Shown here: positions 55,797 through 64,000 of the stretch, piece by piece | Numbering within the stretch: position 1 is the first letter of the stretch | Layout of the letters: every line of letters starts with the position of its first letter | DNA from: Adiantum capillus-veneris | Lineage: Eukaryota; Streptophyta; Polypodiopsida; Polypodiales; Pteridaceae | Assembly (NCBI GenBank): GCA_014529385.2 | Contig: CM043953.1 | Coordinates: forward strand, 92,682,842 to 92,746,841 | DNA: 64,000 bases | Reading direction: 5' to 3' | The notes under the pieces: generated by a model | Database searches by the model: none | Told to the model about the DNA's origin: nothing | The model's input: the letters and a program-made list of their open reading frames with translations, nothing else | Program-made: the position numbers and the translations under genes

Positions 55797-57940
55797 ATGG
55801 CAAGGAACAAGAAGACTGCAAGGAAGGTTGATGAGCCTCTATCTGAAGATGAAGAAGAAGTTCCTCAGCCTAGCAAAGCTTCAGCTAGTACTTTACCAAA
55901 CCAACCTCTGCTCGCACAAAGAAGAGCACATCTCAGAGGAAGGATTCTTCTCTACCTCGCCCTAAACCAAGCAAAAGGAAAGCTACACATCAGAGGAAAG
56001 CTTCCAAGCCTCTGCAACTTAAGCCTCTCCTTACAAAGAGAAAGTTCAAGCAGGGGGTCAAATGTCTAAGAGAGATAAGGAAGGCCATAAAGGCCATCAA
56101 TCTTGCAATTCCCAAACTGCCCTTCCAGAGACTGTGTAGACAAGTTGTAGAGGAGTACAAGATTTCCATGAGGTGGACTAGAACTGCATTGGCATGTATC
56201 CAGGAGGCTTCTAAGGACTTTATGATTGAGCTTTTCCAAGATGCCTATATCTGTGCAGCTCATGCCCATAGGGTTACTTTGATGGACAAAGACATGATCA
56301 CTCTCAAGAGGCTGAGATACAGGTTTTCAAAAATTTTGGAGCTTGTCCCTATGCATGATATAAAGGCATTCAATATTCTCAACATTCCTCCATGGAGGAA
56401 GCCCAAGGAGCCTGAAGTAGGAGTTGTTGATATTACTGAAGAAGAGGAGAAGGAAAGGAAAAAGAGAGCCAAGGAAGACAAGGAAATTGCAGAGAGAAAG
56501 GGGCTTGACCTGTTGGAACCTCATCTAGTGCCCCTCTTGAGGAGTGTCAATCCTACTGGTTTTGTTGTCACTCTATTCAGTGAGGAGGATCCTAGGGAGG
56601 ATTATAATTCACTTGACTCTGAGACCTTGGAAATTCTCAAGGACTGGACCAAGGAGATCAATTCTCCACTCCTTACCACATGCCTCAGGTTGTTTTTATT
56701 TTCCTCTGTATTTTTGTTTATAGCAAGAACTCTTTATATAACAATATCTTGTACCAGGTTAATGATGCATACATATGAGCCAGACCTTCAACAAAAGGTG
56801 GAATTTCTAGACCCTTCTATCCCCCACTTTCTCAGGACAGAGACAAACATTAGAGAGCTCACAAAGTGGTTGACTCATGTGGACTTGGAAATCTATGAAA
56901 TTTTCTTGATTCCTTATCATGAGAGGTAAGTTTTCTACCTACACCTTGTGAAGAGAATTTGCTAATTCATGTTAGAAGGATAACTGAGACTTGTTTTTAT
57001 AGCTCGCATTGGAGTTTAATTGCAATTGATATTGTGAAAAGAAAATGCTACTTTGTCAATTCTCTTGCTGGAGTACATGGTCAAGAAAAATTGTAAGTAT
57101 AGCAGCAGACACATTTTGTAAACCACAAGCACATACTTTTAGTAAAGCAGAACCTCATTTATAAATAATTTTAGACAGTGCTGCTACAAGATTTATAGAG
57201 ACACTGGAGAATTGTCCACCCATGCCACAGATGTTGAATGAAATCCAATTTGCAGTTGTGAAGGTTGGAAAACTTTATGATTTGTTCACTTCAATGGATT
57301 ATGTTCAAAGATTTTTTCCCATAAATACATGTAATGATATGCAGGTTCCAATCCAGCCTGAAAGCCATTCATGTGGATGGAGGGTAGTGACAAATTCCAA
57401 GCTCCTCTTGGACTTCATATACTGCAATGACAATCTAGATATAGAAGTATAGCATATTTCATATTTGCCAGCTGTATTTTCCTCATTTTATTGTTCCTAA
57501 AACTTTCTTTCTACTGAGTTGTATAGATCAACAGAGAGTGCTATAGTGAGAACCATGTATGGTTGACAAGACCAAGGATTATCAAGTATATGATTGAAGC
57601 AAATGGACAACTGCAAGAGGTATTTAAAGATGATGATGTTGAAGAGAAGGGGAAAGAAAAGCTGGAAAAGGAAAGTGAAGAGGAAGGAGAGAGTGGTGAG
57701 CAGGAAAAGGCAAGTGAAGAGGAAGAAGAGAGTGGTGAGCAGGAAAAGGCAAGTGAAGAGATGGATGATAAGAGAAAGAGGAAGCAGCCTTCAAGCCCTC
57801 CTGCCAAAGAGCCCTTTTCAAAAAGAAAATATCCCAGGACAAAAGATCCCACTTCAAAAAGAAAATCGCCTGCAAAAGTACCAACCCCATTAAGGAAGTC
57901 CCCTAGGGACGAAAAAACTCCTGGCAGAAAACTATTATAG
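55797..57940 (+). pseudogene. Histone H3-like fold fused to a Ulp1-type protease, copy B
   Basis: ATG at 55797. Exons 55797-56688, 56758-56925, 57003-57092, 57179-57446 and 57527-57940 join in frame. The tail starts M-A-R-N-K-K-T-A-R-K; a one-base shift near 55890 moves to a frame with A-R-T-K-K-S-T-S-Q-R-K. The H3 fold (56066 to about 56330) has L-R-E-I-R-K, K-L-P-F-Q-R-L, R-W-T-R-T-A-L-A-C-I-Q-E-A-S and H-R-V-T-L-M-D-K-D; the Trp and R-V-T-L-M recall centromeric H3. After a charged linker comes a C48 protease: S-H-W-S-L-I-A-I-D (His), F-V-N-S-L (Asn where Asp is usual), I-Q-P-E-S-H-S-C-G-W (Gln and Cys). The tail is acidic then basic (K-R-K-R-K-Q-P, S-K-R-K). Apart from the shift there is no stop. 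Confidence 0.88.
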
Positions 57941-58640
57941 CTTATTGTAGCCCACTTGTATCAAGCTTCCCACTAATTGTATCAAGTTTATTGTAGCCCA
58001 CTTGTATCCAATTGTCTATTCTAGCTTATTGTAGCCCACTTGTATCAAGCTTCCCACATGTATCAAGCTTATTTTAGCCCACTTGTATCCAATTGTCTAT
58101 TCTATAGCCCACTTGTAACCAATTGGCCCTTGTATGGACCCTTGTATGTAAGTGCAAATATTTGAAATTGAATACATTTTGATCACCTTGTTTTAAGACT
58201 CTGTTACAAAATCAAATCATTGAAGTAAAATCAAATCATTGGATGTTTGGAAAAGTTGCATTTCAATAACAAAATAAAGATCCTTTTAGATCATGTGATA
58301 CAAAATAAGATCCTTGCAGGTCATTTGATACAAAATAAGATCCTTGCAGGGCATGTGTTACAAAATTGCCTTGAAGGATGTTTAAGGCACCAAATGTACA
58401 ATGCCATCCAAGATAAAGATCCTTTTAGATCATGTGATACAAAATAAGATCCTTTTAGATCATGTGATACAAAATAAGATCCTTGCAGGTCATTTGATAC
58501 AAAATAAGATCCTTGCAGGGCATGTGTTACAAAATTGCCTTGAAGGATGTTTAAGGCACCAAATGTACAATGCCATCCAAGATGTCCTTGCACTGTAGCC
58601 TCTTTTCATTCCTTTTTGGTACCTACAAAAACAGTCCAAG
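57941..58640. repeat. Two tandem repeat blocks between the H3-Ulp1 gene and gene N
   Basis: Block 1 (about 57940-58140): five copies of a unit around GTAGCCCACTTGTATC. Block 2 (58276-58582): a unit of about 140-165 bases present twice, itself made of a 27-base subrepeat around TGTGATACAAAATAAGATCC. The region lies between convergent 3' ends. Frames through block 2 are repeat artefacts. Confidence 0.85.
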
Positions 58641-59838
58641 TTAAATAAAGAACCAATAAGAGAACAAGAGACTTTTAGGCATAACAGTTACCTTTCCACC
58701 ATTTACTCGAAAGCAGAATGTCGTGGGCAGTTCAATTTCATCATTTTGCAGGTCTAATCTCAATTGCTGTAAGCTACACATGCTTCTTATCTTTACAATT
58801 GACAGATGCTCATTGTTTACCCATGTACCAATGTCTTCTATTGGGCTGTCAACGAAGTCCTCCATGTCTTGATCAAGTGGAGTTAGCTGACCACCAACAT
58901 AGTGCCATCTTCTGTAATAAAATGACATAATGATCCCTATCATGTATTTTCAAGAAATTGAGCCAGCTTGCACATTACAAGTGATTCCATTCACTGTTTT
59001 GGTGTTCCAACCCTCATCCAAGTACATTTGCTGAGTCTAAAGTCTTCACTGAAAACATTGTTCTAGATTTTCTGACTTCAGCATTAGAGAAGAAGTCTAA
59101 AAAAACTGTAATGGGCATGAATATAGAAATTCTATTCTGTTTGCTTTCTATGTTTGCTTTCAAACACTTTTGAATCTCACAAAACAGTTTGCACCTGTAG
59201 CCCTCACTTGTATTTGAGCTAGGGAGTGACCATTCTCCACTTTTGAAATCAGGCAAGTCTAGCTTGGTTGTGGCTCCAAGTTCTCTAGTCCTTCTAGGTG
59301 GAACATAATAATGGTCAAAGAAGAATATTCCATTCTCTGCCAGTGAACCCTTAGTCCTTCCCTTGTATATTTCTTCACCAATTGATCCATGACACACATC
59401 CAGAATATTTATAACACATTCTACTGGCTGCCATTCCATAATGTTTGAAGGATACAAATCTGTACAACAAATAACCTTATACAACATGCATTACAAATAA
59501 GGATTTAAGTTAAGAGACTTACAGTTTCGTCTATGTAATGGCAAAGCAGAACTCTTTGAGTCAATATGAAGATCTTTATGCATGCACACATGCTGCACCA
59601 GCACCTCTTTGATTGATTTTTTGTTGTCGCCAAAGCTGAAATCTTTAACAATACCCTTCCATCCCGCCAAGAAAGAGTTTTTGGTGGAAGACTTTATTCT
59701 CTTGTTCTGTTGCATCAGTATCCACGTTCCTTTGTGTATAGTTATTGGAATCCATTGTCCATTTTGATCACTCGTGTTGTAAGTGACAATGGCTTCAATG
59801 GAAGTTCTTGGTCGTTTTGATCGTGATGAAGATTCCAT
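58600..59838 (-). pseudogene. Transposon gene N (unknown family), copy B
   Basis: ATG at 59838; exon 1 59838-59523, intron 59522-59460 (GTAAGT...TACAG), exon 2 from 59459. Splicing gives N-Y-L-Y-P-S-N-I-M-E-W, parallel to T-H-F-I-F-P-S-T-L-V-E in copy A, so the intron position is conserved. Blocks: W-I-P-I-T-I-H-K-G-T-W, G-W-K-G-I-V-K-D-F, I-F-F-F-D-H-Y-Y-V-P-P, and F-Y-Y-R-R-W. A frameshift near 59020 and a TGA near 58965 break exon 2; the last exon probably starts after an intron near 58695-58625. Function unknown; a BAH-like chromatin-binding fold is a weak possibility. It reads inward from the right end of the element, as in copy A. Confidence 0.72.
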
Positions 59839-60140
59839 GGTGAAAAAAGAAATGAGCAGAGAAGTCTAGTATGAGTTCAAAAGAAGAATAAGCAGAATGT
59901 GTAAAAAACGGTTCAAATCTGGAAAAGATCATGAGATAGAATCCAAACGTTGTTTTATGATGGCGACGTGCAAAATGAAAACAATATAATATGAGAAGTA
60001 TGTCTTTCTAAAAGCGAGAGCTATTGAATGCCTTTGCACTTTTACTTGTTTACATTGCTATTTACCAGCTCAAGGTTGCGGTAAAGATAGAATATTTGCT
60101 TTTTTGTGAGTTTTCAAAAATAGAGGTTCCGTAATGGAAG
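59839..60140. other. Right subterminal region of copy B and target site
   Basis: Upstream side of gene N and the proposed right terminus (60133). The bases GGAAG at 60136-60140 should be the target duplication of the Copia LTR; the partner is outside the window. Confidence 0.55.
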
Positions 60141-60367
60141 TGTTGGAATTAGGGTTGCAGACAAACACACACAACTTGGAGAAGATGAAGGAAGCTCAAG
60201 GCACACAATAGAGAGTGTTTTACTTAGTGTGCAATGGAAAGATAGATAGCCCTAGAGTGATGGGCGTATATACAATGCACGGGGGGGAAAACCTCCTAAA
60301 GAGGGAAAAAATGCCCCGGAGGTCCTAGTGTGTTCACACACATCACTACCACATGTATATGGTAACA
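60141..60367 (-). repeat. Copia 2 3' LTR
   Basis: Starts TGTTGGAATTAGGG and ends ATATGGTAACA, 227 bases. Just inside, the minus strand reads CACTCCTGGGGGGATT, a good purine tract. Confidence 0.85.
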
Positions 60368-60442
60368 AATCCCCCCAGGAGTGATGCGGTGAACGAGAGC
60401 TGGCACATGAGTAAAGGGAAGTGCTATGCCCTGAGGACAGGA

Positions 60443-62597
60443 TCAGTCCACAAAGGGGAGTAAGCCCAAAGCTTTGAGGAAAGCTTCAAGCTTCTCACGA
60501 GACGATGCCTTTGTGAAAAGATCTGCAAGGTTGTCCTGTGTTGGCACATAAGCCAAGTTGATCTCTCCTGCTGAGAGCCTCTCCCTGACATAGTGGTAAT
60601 GCACCTCAATGTGCTTTGTGCGAGCATGAAAAACTCGGTTGCTCGCAACTGCCAATGCGCTCTGACTGTCAGTGTAGATAGTGTTTGCAGTGTCCTGTCC
60701 AACACCCAAATCAACCATCAGGCGTCTAAGCCATACACACTCAACCGTAGCTGTGAATACTGCCCTGTACTCAACCTCACAACTCGAAGTGGCCCTAGTA
60801 GGTTGCTTCTTGCTCAACCATGATATACATGAACTTCCAAGCATGAAAAAAAAACCACTTGTGGACACTCGTGTGTCAAAACAACCAACCCAATCCGAGT
60901 CCGAAAAAGCATGTAGGTATGGCGACAATGATCCCCCCTTGGGATAAAACAAGCCAAGATGTAAAGTGCCACTAAGGTAGCGGAAAATCCTCTTAACAGC
61001 CTGCCAATGCTTAGACCCTGGGCTATGCATAAATCTGCTGACCTGTGAGACTGCAAAATGAATATCCGGCCTCGTGTTGCATACATAAATGAGGCAGCCA
61101 ACAACATTTTGATAAAGAGTGACATCAGCAGGATCACCAGCATCATGTAGACTCAACTTCAAACCTGTTTCCATGGGAGTGGCAATAGGTTTGCAATCCT
61201 CAAGTCCAAACTTACATAGCAATGTCTCTATGTAAATTTTCTGACACGAGGCAATACCACCATCACACGGCTTAAACTGTATACCCAAATAATGATGCAA
61301 CAGCCCCAAATCTTTCATCTTGATAGTAGCATTCAAATCAGCCTTAAATTCAGCAATATGTCTCTCATTTGGTCCAGTGATCAGCAAATCATCAACATAA
61401 AGAACCACAAGGAGAAGTACATCACCCTCACGCTTTACATACAATGTGCTTTCTGTTGGACTGTTACGAAAGCCTTGTTTGACCAAATGAGTGTTAGCTT
61501 TCTCATACCAAGCACGAGGAGATTGCTTCAGCCCATACAAAGATTTGTTACATTTGCACGCTTTGTCCTCTTGTCCTTTTATGACAAAACCACGAGGCTG
61601 CGTTACATAAACTTCCTCAAATATGTCACCATTCAAGAAAGTAGTAACAATGTCTGATTGATGTACATCCCAACCAAAATGAGCTGCCAATGCACATAGA
61701 AAACGCACAGTAGTCATACGGCAAGTGGGAGCAAAAGTCTCTTCATAATCTATGCCTTTTTGTTGTGCATAACCCTTTGCAACAAGTCGAGCCTTATGGC
61801 AATCGATCTCACCATCCGGCTTGCGTTTCAACTTGTAAACCCACTTTGTACCAATGGCCTTTTTGCCAAGAGGCAAATCACATAAAGTCCATGTGTCATT
61901 TTCTATAAGTGCATCATATTCTGATTGCATGGAAGCCATCCAATTTTTTGAATTTTGTGCTTCATCAAAAGTCAGAGGCTCCTCAACATCATGTAAGCTA
62001 GACACAGCCAAAGCATAACAATCTGATGCATAAGATGCATGGCGAGAGCCTGAACGAGTACGACTAGACAAAGGTGCATCTAATTTACTGTCACGCAAAG
62101 TGTGCACCAGCCATTTTGGCATACCTCTAGCCTGCTCATTTTCAGCCCTTTCCTCATCAAGTACATCATGTACATCTGCATCAGTAATAGGCTGACCTAG
62201 AACATTTTTAGAAACCCCCATAGGATGTACATTTGCCTCATTGGAACTTACATTCGTATTTCCACCACTGAAAAGAGGCAACAAAGTGTCATAAATGTCC
62301 TGTGAGCTTACATTACTATCTCTAGTACATGACTACATCCCGTGAAACCAGAATACGTTTTGTTTGCGGATGATACAACCTATAACCTTTGCTTTCAGCA
62401 CTATAACCAACAAAAATACATTTGACAGCCTTATCATCCAATTTTCTGCGCTGCACTTGTGGCACCAAAGCATATGCCAAACAGCCAAAAACACGCATGT
62501 GCTCAATAGAAGGATTTCTATCATGCCATGCTTCATATGGAGTAATAGACTGCAAAGCTTTCGTAGGACACCTGTTAAGTACATAAGTGGCACACAT
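60443..62597 (-). pseudogene. Copia 2 reverse transcriptase and RNase H
   Basis: The 613-residue frame 62284-60443 starts in the linker and contains the RT: W-V-Y-K-L-K-R-K-P-D-G, H-Q-S-D-I-V-T-T-F-L-N-G-D, S-L-Y-G-L-K-Q-S-P-R-A-W-Y and L-Y-V-D-D-L-L-I-T. RNase H follows with F-S-D-S-D-W-V-G and Y-T-D-S-Q-S-A-L-A and ends K-H-I-E-V-H-Y-H-Y-V-R. The frame 62597-62322 (M-C-A-T-Y-V-L-N-R-C-P-T-K-A-L) is the end of integrase in a different phase, so at least two frameshifts lie between 62280 and 62610. Catalytic residues of RT look intact. Confidence 0.9.
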
Positions 62598-62604
62598 GAT
62601 GGCC

Positions 62605-63855
62605 TCAAGACAAAAAAGAATGCGTTAAAGCTTGACTTTTGACCATACATCGTGCCATTTCCGTCAGTGACCTGTTTTTCCTCTCAGCAACACCATTTTG
62701 CTGAGGTGTATAAGGCACTGTACATTGGTGTTTTATCCCACGACTAGCCAAAAATGCATTAAATTCATGAGACATATACTCCCCCCCTCGATCGGAACAA
62801 AGGGTGCCCATAGTACATTTCGAGACATTTTCAGCCATAGCCAGAAATTGTTTGAAGCACATAAAAACTTCGGTCTTCGCTTTAAGCGGAAATACCCATA
62901 CATGCCTAGAGTAATCATCAATGAAAGTCACGAAGTACAGGTAATTGCCCAAGGACGGATTTTTCATGGGCCCACAAACATCACTATGCACAAGCTGCAA
63001 CCTGCATGTGGCCCGAACTGAACCATCCTTTGAAAATTTAGAACGCTGCATCTTACCCAAAATACAGCCTTCACAAACATGTTTGACAGGTGCTTCAAGA
63101 GGTGGCAAAGAAGAAACCATATCAGATTTCTGCAAACGCAGCAAACTAGCAAAATTCAGATGACCAAAACGTGCATGCCAAAGTTTTTCATCTGAAATAG
63201 CCCTTGAATCTACAACAACATTTGCAAAATTTTGTCCACACTTGTCATACAAAGTGAGCTTATACAGCCCACGGCACAAAAGCCCAGATGCAACAATTTC
63301 ATCACCAAAACTGAGATCATGAACTGTACATTTGTCATCCACAAATTTGACCACAAGTCCAAGTCTAGCAAGTGCGGATACAGACAAGAGATTCTTCTTG
63401 ATCCCAAGTACATAAAGTGCATCAACAAGTGTAAAGGAACTGCCATTAGCAGCAGTGAGCACAATCTTTCCAACTCCCTGAACTGGATAAGAGGCGTTGT
63501 TGGCACAAGTGACTGAATACCCATGAGGGACAGACTCAAGAGAGGTAAACAATTCACGATGTGAGGTAATGTGCTTTGTAGCACCACTGTCGAAATACCA
63601 CACATGTGAATCTGCAGCAACTGACAAGCATGCATCATGGACAACAGGATTGTAAGTGCACTCTACGTTAAAAGCCCATTCTGCATCAACATCAGCAACA
63701 CAGTCTCCTTTCATAGAAGACTCAACAATGGCTGCATTTGTAGTGGAACCAGCATTTGCAGTGGAACCACCCTCTTTCTTCTTAGCCTCTTTGGCCTTCA
63801 GCTTAGGACACGAATTGATCAAGTGATCATTGGCTTTACAATATTGGCAACGCAT
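62605..63855 (-). pseudogene. Copia 2 zinc knuckle, protease and integrase
   Basis: A 416-residue frame. It opens with the knuckle C-Q-Y-C-K-A-N-D-H-L-I-N-S-C, then protease W-Y-F-D-S-G-A-T-K-H-I, integrase finger L-W-H-A-R-F-G-H...C-E-G-C, and DDE core H-S-D-V-C-G-P, C-S-D-R-G-G-E-Y, N-G-V-A-E-R-K-N. All three integrase acids are present. The frame is lost after M-V-K-S-Q-A-L, near 62610. The upstream gag (63855 to beyond 64000) reads glycine/asparagine/serine-rich. Confidence 0.9.
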
Positions 63856-64000
63856 CTTCTTTTTGCCCTTATCACCAAAATTTCCATACGAAAAACTTCC
63901 AGTAGAAGCATTAGGAACAGAATTTTTGCCACTCGCAGCAGAACCATAAGAAGTGGCTGCATTGTTGTAACCACCCTTTCTTTGAGAAGCAATAAAAGCC

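Larger units (their letters stand above)
50217..60133 (+). mobile_element. Copy B: large DNA transposon with an H3-Ulp1 gene
   Basis: The left end reads TAGGGGAATTTTGAGGTCAC, matching the foldback element (AATTTCGGAGGTCA) and, further in, GCCCTGTAAG as in the right end of copy A (GCCTTGTAAG). The proposed right end, reverse complemented, reads TACGGAACCTC. The flanks are CAT and ATG as in A. Contents from left to right: transposase (plus), gene M (minus), H3-Ulp1 gene (plus), gene N (minus), with several tandem repeats between. The Copia LTR begins eight bases to the right. The right boundary is less certain than the left. Stops in three of the genes and a frameshift in the fourth show that it is inactive. 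Confidence 0.72.
60141..64000 (-). mobile_element. Copia retrotransposon 2, 3' part
   Basis: The 3' LTR (60141-60367) is followed to the right by a purine tract and pol frames on the minus strand, running past the window edge. RNase H, RT, integrase, protease and one zinc knuckle are present in the usual Copia order. Two frame changes near 62300-62610 break pol. The 5' LTR and gag start lie beyond 64000. The sequence differs clearly from Copia 1. Confidence 0.9.

Noticed and set aside
57541-57890. Minus frames opposite the H3-Ulp1 tail
   Set aside because: Antisense to a lysine/glutamate-rich coding exon; serine/leucine-rich shadow.
58247-58598. Repeated-unit frames on both strands
   Set aside because: Products of the 27-base and 140-base tandem repeats without independent support.

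Overview
The window is eukaryotic nuclear DNA from a land plant, probably one with a large, repeat-rich genome; a fern or lycophyte is possible but the sequence does not settle it. Support: spliceosomal introns with GT..AG ends, Tnt1-type Copia and plant Ty3 retroelements primed by initiator-Met or Asp-like tRNA sites, a captured piece of a PPR-protein gene, and very low host-gene density. I see no intact host gene. Nearly everything is nested mobile DNA, mostly decayed, often by stop codons explainable as C-to-T changes.

Layout. 1-29560 is one old Ty3 element on the minus strand, split by four later insertions: a gag-only LTR element with a gag ORF (3706-6342), a complete Copia element with TTAAC target duplications (8878-14443), a 1.04-kb foldback element (16059-17100) and a 9.2-kb DNA transposon, copy A (17461-26654). 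30440-42845 is a second Ty3 element on the plus strand, split by a 4.1-kb element of unknown type (35757-39900). 42850-50216 is low-complexity DNA, a PPR fragment, and one unrecognised decayed minus-strand gene. 50217-60133 is a second 9.9-kb DNA transposon, copy B. 60141-64000 is the 3' part of another Copia element on the minus strand.

The exciting content is the DNA-transposon family represented by copies A and B and the foldback element. All three end in related inverted termini (TAGG..., one end TACGG) and sit in the context CAT|element|ATG, which fits a 2-bp AT target duplication. A and B share four recognisably homologous, intron-containing genes in different orders: a transposase-like protein; a histone H3-like protein whose first residues copy the H3 tail (MARTKQTA in A, MARNKKTARK in B); and two proteins of unknown family. 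In copy B the H3 fold runs, through spliced exons, into a Ulp1/C48-type cysteine protease domain. A mobile element carrying its own H3 variant, and an H3-protease fusion, is to my knowledge undescribed. Both copies are broken (in-frame stops, frameshifts), so they are fossils of a system whose active copies should exist elsewhere in this genome or its relatives.

How the genes might work together (inference): the transposase would cut at the TAGG termini; the H3-like protein could enter or mark nucleosomes on the element; the protease could process element proteins or remove SUMO-like modifiers; the two unknown proteins are conserved enough between copies to have been selected together.
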